This document shows, piece by piece, positions 47,410-57,924 of a stretch of 64,000 nucleotides of DNA. Origin of the DNA: Limnanthes douglasii subsp. nivea (taxonomy: Eukaryota > Streptophyta > Magnoliopsida > Brassicales > Limnanthaceae); NCBI GenBank assembly GCA_036936605.1, contig JAUPFV010000004.1, positions 182,980,807 through 183,044,806 on the forward strand. The letters are read 5' to 3'. The notes below the pieces were generated by a model. It did not search any database. It worked only from the letters and a program-made list of their open reading frames with translations, and had not been told where the DNA came from. The stretch's first letter is position 1. Each line of letters starts with the position of its first letter. The translations under genes and the position numbers were made by a program.

Positions 47410-47911
47410 TGGTGTGGATAATAATCGCCTGAGGGTAGGCTAGTAATTTTAAGTGGAGTTTCAAGGTGGTATATGGGTGTTTAACGGTGGTGTGAGGGTG
47501 TTTAACGGTGGTGTGAGGGTGTTTAACGGTGGTGTGAGGATGTTTAACGGTGGAGAGATAATTAAGCAGCTTGGCAGCAGTTAATTTTTCTTACCCATAA
47601 TTAATGCTGGTGGTTGGGTATTTATAGTATGATGTTTGGGCCCTTACGGGCTTTCGGGTCATGTTTAATGGACCCGGGTCACGTTTAAAGACCCATGAGT
47701 TCCAAGCAGGAGGGCAGGTAGCTTAGTCAGGAAGTGTTTAGGTTTTTTAGTACTTTAGTCATAGTTCGAACAGCCTTAAGTTTACAGTGTTCGAAGTGAT
47801 CTGTCCGGTCCGAATGATCTGTCCGATTTATATGCCTGTAGCCCGTCCGGTATTCGTAGAGACTTAGGTTGATTTGTCCTTCTGGGGAGCATGCTGAATT
47901 CGGACTCACCA
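47410..47911 (-). repeat. E5 3' LTR (502 bp)
   Basis: TGGTGTGG...ACTCACCA. Near its outer end it contains four short GTGTTTAACGGTGGTGTGAGG-like repeats (about 47485-47560), shared with the other LTR. Confidence 0.98.
47485..47560. repeat. About 24-bp tandem repeat inside the E5 LTR
   Basis: Three to four near-identical units containing GTTTAACGGTGGTGTGAGG. The copy in the 5' LTR is at about 57486-57560. Confidence 0.9.
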
Positions 47912-47930
47912 GGAGCCCCTTTTTTAGATG
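47912..47930 (-). other. E5 polypurine tract
   Basis: Minus strand CATCTAAAAAAGGGGCTCC immediately before the 3' LTR. Confidence 0.92.
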
Positions 47931-48067
47931 TTTGAACAAGTGTCCTTGTCAAAGAACTGAAAAACAGTCTGATTGAATGAAGTGGTTCTTAATCCGGACA
48001 GACTTGTGGGTATACTCGGACAGGTTAAACGTTACGAATTCCAAACGGGTTTTGCCAGATTTAGTGG

Positions 48068-48247
48068 GACACGTGTCGCATTTTGATTGGCCATTCCAGC
48101 CGTTTTTTCACCTTGAATTTCGCATAATCTTCTTTTACAAGTAACCTCTTTAATTGCCAATTATGACATCAGCACCGTCTTTTAATCATTACCCAACTTT
48201 TCGGATTCTCATAGGAATCAACTCCTTTTTTTCACATTTACTATAAA
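48068..48247 (+). promoter_or_regulatory. E5 antisense-gene promoter: G-box and TATA box
   Basis: GACACGTGTC with G-box CACGTG at 48070, an inverted CCAAT (ATTGG) at about 48085, and TATAAA at 48242. A CT-rich leader (TTTTCACTATCTCTCTC) follows. G-box to TATA is 172 bp and TATA to ATG 108 bp, both exactly as in E1. G-boxes are bound by plant bZIP and bHLH factors. Activity is not shown. Confidence 0.75.
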
Positions 48248-48349
48248 TTCTCAGTCATTTTTCATTGTTTTCACTATCTCTCTCAAATTTACTCTGCAAT
48301 TTCACCCAGAGCTTTATCTCTCTGGAACAAAAACTTCCTTGGCTTATTT

Positions 48350-51262
48350 ATGTTTACAGCAAGAACAGCATTGATCAAAGGCGGTTGGCTCAACCTTTCG
48401 GAGTTGGAGAAAGCACAAAGGGTCGAGAAGGAGAAACGGCTAGCAGCAGGGCTACCATCGTCTCCTATCGAGAAACCAGCCTCCTCTGTTGCAGAATCTG
48501 ATAGAGGCTCATCTTCTTCAAAAGGTACCAAGCCCAGAAAGCTCTTCCAATCCACCCTTTCTCCCATAGTATCTGGTTCATCGGTTCAGGAGTCAATACC
48601 TGTTGTTGAACCAGGAGTTACCGCTACAAGTGTTAGGAAAAAATCATCTTTCATTGCCATGGGGTCTGATTCTGACCACTCTCCGGATAAATTAGTCATC
48701 AAGAGGCCAAGCCGGTTAGTCAAGGGGATAAATTCCAAAAATACTCCCTCAAAATCGGGGACAAAGAATAGTGACTCTGGGTCTGGAGTGCCCTTTAGAG
48801 CTCCCCGGGAGAGGCTGTCCGGTCCGGAGGCCAGCAGCCCGGCACCCCCCAAAGAATCTTCTGCCTCAGAAACTCAACTCGAGGTGAGAAGTCAGATAAA
48901 TACGGGCAGGCAACAGTCCGGAGGGCAGGCTATGCCAAGCACTAATCCTCCCCGAACCACTTCCACAGAAGTCCCTCCAACAATTATGGAGGAGAGAATG
49001 GAGGACTCTACTGAAGAGGTCCCCTTTGAGTTCGAGTCCTCTGGACAGGCTGATACCACTCCTGCTGTTGCAAAAAAAGGGAAGGAAAATTTGTATCTGA
49101 GGCGCCCGGACCTGCCGGAGTGCCTTGAAGGAAGAGTGGGGCCGTGCTTCCACAAAGTTGAGTTCAAGTACCTCTTGGCCTTGCAGAAGACCAAGTATGC
49201 ATTTATCCATACCTCTGGAGACCCCGATGGACTGTAAAAGGAATGAAATAGTCTTCTTTACGGAGCTATTTAACTGGGGACTCAGGTTCCCACTAGACCC
49301 GGAGATCGTGCACTACTTCCACCTGGTCAAACTCTGCCCATCACAGCTAAGCCCCAATGGTTGGTTTACCTTGATGTCATGCATTATGGCATCCAGATTA
49401 TCAGGGATCCCTCTTCCTATGGAAGAGTTTGCTGCAATGGCCAACCTGTGCAAGCACCATCAGTTCCCCTTCTAACATTTCAACATGGGGAACGATCTCA
49501 AAGCTGTTGATGATCTCCTGGAGTCGGAGAGCAAATGGAGGAGCCAATTCTTGTTTGTCAGTGGCTCATGGGAAAACGGCAAGAAAATCAAGGTCGGAGA
49601 GAATCCAAGCCTTCTCAGGAGTTGGTGGAGGAGTGATCGTAAGTTTTTTTTTACTTCAAGTTTCTGTTCGAATTTCTCTTTTCTTTATTGTACTAACCAA
49701 TTTCTCTTTTGTTTTAACAGAGCTGCCAAAGGAGTTCGGGGACTACCTGAAGGCCGGACAGACTACCTGTGGCAAGATCAATGCATGGGCTGCAGAGAAC
49801 TGGGAGAACCGATTCCATAAGGCCTTCACCACTGGAAACCTAGCAAGGTCCCACCTGTGGAACACAACAGGTCGGAGAGACCTAACCTGGGAGGAGCTCG
49901 CCACCCAGCCTGATGAAGACATTGTGTTGAGAAGGTCCCACGAGCTGGATGGGACACTGTATCTTCTTGCTCGGGCCAAAGCCCCAAGAAAAATGAAGGG
50001 CAGAAGAAGAGGCAAGAAGGTGGCAGGTGATACTGAGAAGGAGGCCCCAACAGATCCAGAGGGGCCAACACAAGTTCAAATTGATGCAGCCCTTTTACAA
50101 GTGGTGGAGCAGGAGAGCGAGAAGCAGGAAGTGAACCTCCCAAAACCTCCAAGGGCATCCAAGAGGACTCGCAAGCAAGCAAGTGAAAGTGCTGATAGGG
50201 AAGCCAAGAAGAAAAAGACTTCCCAAGGGGATGAGCTTGCTCTCCGGGACCCGGAGCCCTCTTTCCCTACTGACCCGACACTGGCCGAAGAGATCCCAGG
50301 GGATTTTCAAGAAGAGATTCCAAGAGAATTCCATACTGATGAGGTTGAGGGGGAGAGCTTAATTTGGATGAAGTAGACATCACCGGTCTGGGTGGACTTG
50401 GTGAATATTTCCTTGGCCTGCCCAGAGACGAGTTTGCAGGGCCCTACATCCCTCCGAGCAGCTCTAATACGGTCAATTTTAATGGTAAGACTTTCATGGT
50501 TTCTAGTGAGAAGGACACTATAGCCCACTCTCTACTTAGCAATGTGCATCTAGTTCTCACATTGGAGAGGCAAGTCCGGATTCAAGCAGACACTATCAAA
50601 GACCTCAAGTCTGATAAGGAAAAGCTGTCCGGAGACCTCCGCACTGCCACCACCAATGTTGACTTGCTTAAGGAAGCAAACGAGGAGTTGAAGAAGAAGC
50701 AAAATGAAAGCAACACAAAAGTTGCCACCTTAGAAGAAACCATAAAAGACCTTCAGGATAAGTTGTCCGGACTGGAGAAGGACCTGACAACCTCAAGGGG
50801 AGAAACTGCAGCAAAGGAGAAGCTCATCACCAACCTGACCACTGACAAGATCGCATTAGAAAATACAGTGACTCGGGCTGCTGAAGAGAAGGCTGCTTTG
50901 GTGAGGGACCAAGAGGCCACAATCAAGGCTAAGATCAACGCCTATGCCAGGGAGATGATACAAAGCGAGGAGCTAATGATTCAAAGGGTGAAGTCTGATA
51001 TGGTTCTCCTGTTTCACGAAAAATTCCCGAAGAGGAGACTGGGAGCTTATAGCGCTATGTGGATGATGATGACCTTCCATATTATACTATGGTTGACGAG
51101 GGATATTCCAGTGAGTCCTCGTCTGATAATGAAGAGGAAACCGGAGAGAGCCCAGGCGAAGAAGAGATTGATCCCAAGGGCAAGAAAATAGTCGAAGAGA
51201 GGAGCGACATCAAGGGCGAGAAAACAGATGAGGGCGAGCCATCTTCGAAGGCTCAACCTTAA
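48350..51262 (+). pseudogene. E5 antisense accessory gene (gypsy-type transposon domain, coiled coil)
   Basis: Exon 1 is 48350-49638 and exon 2 is 49721-51262. In order: MFTARTALIKGGWLNLSELE, a Ser/Pro-rich region, the conserved domain (49090-49460: RPDLPECLEGRVGPCFHKVE; NWGLRFPLDPEIVHYFHLV; LSPNGWFTLMSCIMASRLSG), then LPKEFGDYLKAGQTTCGKIN after the intron. A basic stretch (50155-50225, KRTRK and KKKKT) could direct nuclear import. A coiled coil of about 140 residues (50560-50970) and an acidic tail with DDDD and SSESSSDNEEE finish it. Breaks are a deletion of roughly 66-75 bp at about 49216 relative to E1, TAA at 49473, a one-base shift near 50355 and another near 51055. Family function is unknown. 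Confidence 0.88.
49639..49720 (+). other. E5 antisense-gene intron (82 bp), consensus splice signals
   Basis: Donor GTAAGT at 49639, branch site TACTAAC at 49691-49697, T-rich tract, acceptor TTTTAACAG ending at 49720. Phase 1: C plus AG makes CAG, then CTG CCA AAG. Spliced or not, reading resumes in the exon-2 frame shared with E1. E1-E4 have an intron at the same codon. Confidence 0.92.
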
Positions 51263-51723
51263 TTTATAATTTATTTTTTTTATCTTTCATTCAAACTAAA
51301 GTCCTTGGAAGGCCAAGGCACTCTTTTTGTGATGGTGTCCGTATTATTCGGACAGATTTTTTGTGTTGTACCCAAACTTGTTCAAAAAGTCCTTGGAAGG
51401 CCAAGGCAATTTTAAGTTGTTGAATGAATGTTTTTATTTTGCTCAACCATCCTCTTCTTTCATTATTTGTTTTAGTTTAGATAGCTGGAATTTAAGTAGC
51501 TCGATTGTATTGTGAGAGTATTAAGACTCTTTGGCTAGAATTTAAATAGCCCTTAGATCTTTTAGTCCGGGTAGTATGATAAGAGATAAAATTTTGAAAA
51601 TACTTAGAAAATTTTGAAGAATGCACCAAATTTCATTGAAAGCTCTCCGTGCCACCGAAGAGGGGAAGGTATGCCCCCAAATATTTACATGGATGTTTAA
51701 ACAAGTAAATATTTACACAAGTG
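51263..51723. repeat. E5 convergent zone with hairpins
   Basis: CCTTGGAAGGCCAAGG occurs at 51303 and again at 51391 (88 bp apart), each a 6-bp inverted repeat. GTCCG-7 nt-CGGAC lies between at 51338-51354. Positions and motifs match those of E1 (6875-6968). The rest is AT-rich and non-coding. Confidence 0.8.
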
Positions 51724-54700
51724 TTATTCCAAGTACATTCGAAGGTGTTCAATATTCCAAGGGTGAGTTAAGACCCTGCCATCTTTGTCTTCCAACCAAT
51801 AAGTCCCAGGCTTGATTCTTTCAACCACAGTATACAGACCCTCCCAAGTTGGGGCCAGCTTTCCGAAGAGCTTTTCTTTAGTATGCAAGAAGACCTTCCT
51901 TAATACTTTATCTCCTGGTTGGAAATCTCTCCTTTTAACTTTAGAAGCAAACCTGCTTCTCATCAAGCCCTGATAGTGTGCAATTCTAAGACGAGCTTTA
52001 ACCCGCCTTTCTTCGATCAAATCAAGCTGATTTCTAATTGCCATCTCATTAGCGTGTCCGGAGAAGTTATGAACACAAAAGGATGGGAGTGTCTTCTCTA
52101 TGGGAGCTACTGCATCCATTCCATAGACCAAAGCAAAGGGGGATTCTTGTGTTGTAGCCCCAGGTGTTGTCCGGTAGGCCCATAAGACCTCTTGTAGATA
52201 ACTAGGCCACTTCCCAGCAGCCCCTTCCAAATTTTTCTTTAACCCGGACAGTATAGTTCTATTAGCCACTTCAACCTGCCCATTGGCTTGTGGGTGGAAA
52301 GGTGAAGAAAAGCAGTGCTGTATACCCCTTGAAGCACAAAAGCTTTCCATTTCTCTATTGTCAAACTGTGGCCCATTGTCTGTTGTTATCCTCTGTGGGA
52401 CACCAAATCTGCAACATATGTTGGACAGAATAAATTTTATGACAGCTTTTGATGTTGTCCCTGCCAGGTGGGCTGCTTCTATCCACTTCGAGAAGTAGTC
52501 AATGGCCACAATTATAGTTTTACGCCCTCCGGACGCCACAGGGAGAGGCCCAACCAAGTCCAATCCCCATCGAGCAAAAGGGATGGGCTCAGAAATTGAC
52601 TCCAAGGGAATGGCTGGTACATGAATTTCATTGTTGTACCTCTGACATGGGTCACACCTTTTTACCAGCTCCTTGGCATCTTTCATGATTGATGGCCAAT
52701 AGTATCCGGAGAGTAACACTCTTCTTGTTAAAGCTCTGAATCCACAATGGGCTGATCCCTCACCATCATGCAATTCGGAGAGGACCATCTGTGACTCATT
52801 ATCCCCTAAACAGCGTATGAGAGGTTTACTATAGGATTTTTTGTACAACACTTCTCTCAACATAATGAAACCACGAGCCTTGTGTTTCAATGTTCTGGCT
52901 TGTGACTTATCTGAGGGTATAATACCATTGGACAGATATTGTATGAGAGGAGACCTCCAGTCTTGAGGCCGGCTCACTTGTATTTCAAAAATCTCCTCTT
53001 TTCCACCCTCACTGAGTTGAATAGAAGGGCTTTCAAGCACATGGATCCATGGGTAGGACTCCGTATATGCTATTGTTGCCAATGAGTCTGCTAGCTCATT
53101 TTCTGCCCGGGGAATATGCTCATAGATAACAGCTTTAAACTTTAACGCTTCATTTTTTAGGAGGAGTAAATATTTTACCAACTGCTCCTTTCTAGCCTCA
53201 GATTGGCCTAAGGCATGGTGGACAAGTAACTGGGAGTCACTCAGAAGCTTGACCCTTTTAGCCCCCACAGATGTGGGCCAATTTCAACCCGGCTATAGCT
53301 GCTTCGTATTCAGACTCGGTTATTAGACGCCCTGAAAGCAAAACAAATAGCCTGGTCCATGCTATCCCCATATGGGGAAGTGAGATATATTCCGGCCCCA
53401 CATCCCATGGTGCTAGACCCTCCGTCTGTTCGGACAATCCACACTTTCTTGTCTTTTGAATCAGTAGGTTGCTCTGAATCCCTATCGGAGTGGAATTCAA
53501 CCAGAAAATCAGCCACAGCTTGGGCTTTTACTGCTGTTCGGGGGGCAAAGTCTATGTCGAAGTCCCCCAACTCCACTGACCACTTCGTCATTCTGCTTGA
53601 AATATCTGCCTTTTGAAGGACATTCTTTAAAGGGAAAGAGGTCCGGATGACGATAGGATGAGCCTGGAAGTAAGGCCTCATTTTTCTTGCAGCTATTACC
53701 AGAGCTAATGCCAGTTTTTCGAGTTTCAAGTAACGCTTCTCAGCATCAATCAAGCTTTTGCTGATGTAGTACACTGGGTATGGACAACTATCAACCTCCC
53801 TTACCAACACAGCACTGAGGGCACAACTTGAAACGGCCAGATACACAATAAGAGTCTCCCCATCAACTGGTTTGAACAAAGTTTTAGGAGAGGAGAGATG
53901 TTTCTTGATTTTATTGAATGCCTCACCCCACTGTGGGGTCCATTCAAACCCCTTGGCCCCGTTCAAAGTTTGAAAGAATGGAGCACACCTGTCCGAAGAC
54001 CTGGAGATGAACCTGTTCAAAGTAGCCAATCTCCCCGTTAATCGTTGTACTTCTCTAATATTTCGAGGAGGCTCCATTTGGAATAAGGCATTGAGTTGGT
54101 CCGGGTCAGGCTGTATTCCATGTTCACTGATGATATACCCTAAGAACTTCCCGGACTGTATTCCGAACACACACTTTTCGGGGTTTAGTTTTAAATTCAC
54201 TTTTGCCAAGTTGGCAAAAGTTTCTTGGAGATCGGACAAGTGCAGCTGCTCATCCACGCTTTTCACCATCATATCGTCAATGTAAACCTCCATATTTCTT
54301 CCAATTTGACCAGCAAATGCCTTGTTGACTAATCTTTGATAAGTAGCCCCAGCATTTTTCAAGCCAAAAGGCATCGCCTTGTAGCAATGTAGACCCCTAT
54401 TAGTGACAAACGTGGTATGTTCTTGATCTTTTGGATCTACTTGGATCTGATTGTACCCGGAGAAGGCATCCATGAAGGAGAGCAGTTTGTTCCCCGAAGT
54501 AGAGTCTACTAGCTGATCTATCCGGGGGACCGGATACAAATCTTTTGGGCAAGCTCTATTAAGATCTGTGAAGTCAATGCACATGCGCCACTTGCCATTT
54601 TTCTTCTTCACCATGACAGGATTTGCAGTCCACAAGGGGTACTGAGATTCTTTAATATGCCCCATCTTTGTGAGTCTGTCAACCTCTTGTACTATGACAT

Positions 54701-55013
54701 CAGCCTTTTCTTTCGAGAAAGCTCTTCTCTTTTGAACCACTGGTGCCACATCTCTTCGGACAGATAGGTGATGGGATATCACCTCTGATGGAACTCCAGT
54801 AACATCAGCATTGCACCAAGCAAAAACGTGCTGATGGTCTTTCAAAAATTTCAACATCTCTTGTTTCAATATTGGCGGCATCTTCGACCCTATCTTGACA
54901 CTTTTGCCTTCTTCCAAACAATGTGTTTCAACCTCTTCAATTGGGATCAACACTCCGGGGGTCTCCCTGGGGTCATCAATCTCACCCTCACCCCCAGAAA
55001 GGCCCTCAAACTT
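51724..55013 (-). pseudogene. pol: E5 pol: RT, RNase H, archaeal-type RNase H, integrase (two frameshifts)
   Basis: Reads in frame from the gag-pro stop. RT at about 54120-54690 has FMDAFSGYNQI and the YIDD catalytic box (Y codon at 54282-54284). The gypsy RNase H is at about 53500-53880. A second, archaeal-type RNase H spans about 53040-53460 (VRTDGGSS; NNESEYEAAIAGLKL; LLSDSQLLVHH; NELADSLA), a hallmark of Tat elements. The integrase has an HHCC finger (LHDGEGSAHCGF, then CDPC at about 52640) and the DDE residues in WGLDLVGP, TTDNGPQF and GQVEVANRT. It ends WNIEHLRMYLE at 51724. One-base insertions near 53319 and 53265 break the frame inside the second RNase H. Confidence 0.95.
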
Positions 55014-55016
55014 CTA
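55014..55016 (-). promoter_or_regulatory. E5 gag-pro/pol stop codon (TAG AAG TTT)
   Basis: A TAG between RINEQ and KFEGLSGGEGEIDDP, with the same frame open on both sides. It is homologous to the stops at 10313, 24697 and 34935. Here the next codon is AAG rather than CAA. Confidence 0.75.
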
Positions 55017-57344
55017 TTGTTCATTTATTCGGACTGCCCCCACCGTTCGTGGAGCCAAGGCAGTGGCATAGCATTCTCTTGCAACCTTTTGGCTGCTCCG
55101 GACAACCCCAACCTGTCCCTGAACAGCATACTTTAAACACTGATGGACTGTTGAAGCCACTGCATGCATCCTAGAGAGCCAAGATCTCCCTAGAATAGCA
55201 TTATAGCAAGTGGGACAATCCACCACGATGAAGAGTATTCTAACCATTTTCTTGAAAGGGCCCCTGCCCAATAACACTTCTTCTTCAAACTCCCCGATCA
55301 CATCGGCTGAGCTGCCCGTAAAACCCACGATCGATCTGTCTGACTTCTGAATCACAACTGGATTTTTCATTTTCTTGTAAGTGGTTAGGAAAAGGATATT
55401 GGCAGAGCTTCCAGTATCCACCAGAATTTGCCTTACCTCATTTCCCCCTATAGATGCTCCTATGACAACAGCATCCTCATGAGGGCCAGCAATATCTCTC
55501 AAATCATCCTCATCGAAAACTATGAATGGGAATGAGTTTGGTGATTGATAAGATGTCATGCCTCCTTCTAGTTGGGAGGCTAAATTATGAACATGCCTCT
55601 TTCTCGAAGAAGCAGTAGGAGCAGTCATAGTGTCCCCTCCGAATATTGTAAGTGACTCGAAGAATTTAATGAGCCCGAGGACAGACCTAGAACACTCCTC
55701 TATAGCACCCACCCTGTTTCGTGTTGGATCAGGATCCAAGTACTCAGATTCCACATCAAACCTTTCCACGATTACCATGGCCCCCTCCGGGGCAGCATTA
55801 CTCGGACCAACCCGGTGAGTGTTGTCAGGCCTGTTGCCTCCTCTTCTTTTAACGTATGCACCCAACTTTCCCCTTTCTATCAAGTTTTGTACCTCTTGTT
55901 TCAACGCTATGCAGTCATCAGTGGTATGGCCAATATCATTGTGGTATTGGCAAAAGGAGTTGTTACGATGCTCTCTGGGAGACTGCAAGGTTGCTGGTCT
56001 CCGGTAGTGTACCTCATCTTTTGTTTTATCAAAAATGGTGGCCACGCTTTCTTTGAGTTCTGCGAACCACTCCGGTTGGACCCATGGCCCTCTTTTGTTT
56101 CTAGATTGTTGACTTTGAGCAGGAGCAGCTGGTTGAGACTGAGCTTTTGCCCTACCATGCCCCTGTCCGACTTCTCTTGCTTTGTTCCCGGACTGGTTTT
56201 GATTTGGAGTTGGCGCCACCGGGGTCGATCTCACCTGTCTGTGTACCCTGGTCATTTTTGTTTCATCAACGTTTATTTGCTTGCCAACTTGATTTAGCAA
56301 CCCTCCCCAGGTCATGGCCTTCTTTCTGGTCACCGAATCAGCCAGGTTGCCTGGGTTCAAGCCTTGTCTTAGGGACGTTATTGCCACTTGTTCGAAGCAA
56401 TCAGCCAACCCATTCTTTGTGTTCACAAAACGACTTATGTACTCCTTCAATGACTCATTTGGCTCCTGGGCACAATGGATTATTGTGTCTCCATTGCCCT
56501 TCAGCTCCTTACTCCCCACAAACTGCCTTCGAAAGGCTACCCAAAATGTATCAAAATCTTTAATACAACCCTGAGGCAGGCTGTTGTACCATTTCAGAGC
56601 ACTCCCCGTAAAGGATTGGGAGAATGCCCTACAAAGTAGTTTATCATCATCATCAAAGTTCATCATGAATTTTTTGAATTGCTCCAGATGATTGTCCGGA
56701 TCAGTACTGCCATCGTACTTCTCCATCTTGGTGTTGTCAAACCTCTTAGGGAGGTTCCTAGACAGAATCTTATAAGATAATGGAGATTGCCTCCAGTTTC
56801 TTCAACGACTGAACACAGTATCCTCATTGGGAGTTGCAAAGATACCTGGTTCATCGTGAAAAGCGAAAGGATCCATCAGCATCCGGTCCACATGCCTCCG
56901 GCTATGAGATGATCCTTTACCAATATGCTTCTTTATCTTTCCATGTCTATCCCTTTTTCTTGAATATTTTTTTATCTGCTTTTGCTTCTCCTTGGTTCGA
57001 GCCTCATCACTGTTAGAGGACAAGGATTTTTCATTTCCCTCACTGTCCGAAGATTCTGAACTTGAGTCAGAGCTCTCCACAGGCTTGGACCGGTGAGACT
57101 TTTTAGAACTAACATGTGTCTTTTTGGTACTCACACGAGTTTTCGAAGCCTCAGGCTCTCTAGGGTTGTCGGTGTGATGAACAACCGATGCCTTGGATTT
57201 TTCTTTCACGCCCATTTTGGCCTTTTCAGCCCTCAGAGCTTCTATCTCAAGCTTTAACCTGTCACGCTCTTGGACAGTATACTCATCGTTTTCTTCCACC
57301 ACTTCGAGCAAAGCTGGTGGAAGCTCTGGGTTATCCGGATTCAT
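55017..57344 (-). pseudogene. gag: E5 gag-protease, one internal stop
   Basis: Start taken at MNPDNPELPPALL (ATG 57342-57344), which aligns with the E1 start. A longer frame would need a GTG at 57389. It would be about 776 codons. The N-terminal 180 residues are Ser/Lys-rich. The capsid-like gag domain is at residues about 190-370 (MEKYDGSTDPDNHLEQF; SALKWYNSLPQG). A CQYHNDIGHTTDDC knuckle-like motif is at about 465-478. The aspartic protease has VDTGSS at about 642-647 and GRSWLSRMHAVAS near the end. The only break is a TGA at 56802-56804, where E1 has Gly. The product would be particle protein plus protease. Confidence 0.94.
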
Positions 57345-57395
57345 TCTGACAGAATTTCTTGGCAGGTTTTGAATGCTTGATTCAGGCACCTTTCT

Positions 57396-57414
57396 CCTCC
57401 CACTGTGGTCGTCA
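57396..57414 (-). other. E5 primer-binding site
   Basis: Minus strand TGACGACCACAGTGGGAGG, three bases from the 5' LTR. It is like the tRNA-Arg sites of this lineage but with A at position 3 where tRNA CCA pairing needs G. Confidence 0.8.
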
Positions 57415-57417
57415 ATT

Positions 57418-57919
57418 TGGTGTGGATAATAATCGCTTGAGGGTAGGCTAGTAATTTTAAGTGGAGTTTCAAGGTGGTATATGGGTGTTTAACGGTGGTG
57501 TGAGGGTGTTTAACGGTGGTGTGAGGGTGTTTAAAGGTGGTGTGAGGATGTTTAACGGTAGAGAGATAATTAAGCAGCTTGGCAGCAGTTAATTTTTCTT
57601 ACCCATAATTAATGCTGGTGGTTGGGTATTTATAATATGATGTTTGGGCCCTTATGGGCTTTCGGGTCATGTTTAATGGACCCGGGTCACGTTTAAAGAC
57701 CCATGAGTTCCAAGCAGGAGGGCAGGTAGCTTAGTCAGGAAGTGTTTAGGTTTTTTAGTACTTTAGTCATAGTTCGAACAGCCTTAAGTTTACAATGTTC
57801 GAAGTGATCTGTCCGGTCCGAATGATCTGTCCGATTTATATGCTTGTAGCCCGTCCGGTATTCGGAGAGACTTAGGTTGATTTGTCCTTCCGGGGAGCAT
57901 GCTGAATTCGGACTCACCA
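57418..57919 (-). repeat. E5 5' LTR (502 bp) with promoter TATA
   Basis: Nine differences from 47410-47911 by eye. The sense promoter TATA (TATAAATA on the minus strand) is at 57627-57634. Confidence 0.97.
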
Positions 57920-57924
57920 TACTA
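57920..57924. repeat. E5 target-site duplication, right (TACTA)
   Basis: Identical to 47405-47409. Confidence 0.97.

Larger units (their letters stand above)
47410..57919 (-). mobile_element. E5: young Tat-type retrotransposon inserted in E4 pol
   Basis: 10,510 bp, complete end to end. It has two 502-bp LTRs with about 9 differences (1.8% by eye), TACTA duplications, primer site, polypurine tract, gag-pro, readthrough-type stop, pol with two RNase H domains and integrase, convergent hairpin zone, and an antisense gene with promoter and intron. Gag-pol has only three breaks. The integrase has no chromodomain, fitting the Tat group. It is the reference copy for reading E1. Confidence 0.98.

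Noticed and set aside
49200..49240. A second intron in the antisense gene of E1, to explain the length difference from E5
   Set aside because: E4 and E1 both encode conserved residues (WGM/WGI...N(I/V)..R.L) in the extra stretch, so E5 has a deletion.
49743..50334. Minus-strand frames of 65-118 residues opposite the E5 antisense gene
   Set aside because: They are shadows of the plus-strand coding sequence, with no motif of their own.
51724..51830. Chromodomain at the integrase end
   Set aside because: The C-terminus ends soon after WNIEHLRMYLE with no chromodomain-like sequence. The elements are Tat-type, not chromoviruses.
57345..57389. Gag extended 15 residues upstream to 57389
   Set aside because: That start is GTG. 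The ATG at 57342-57344 aligns with the E1 gag start and is the normal plant choice.
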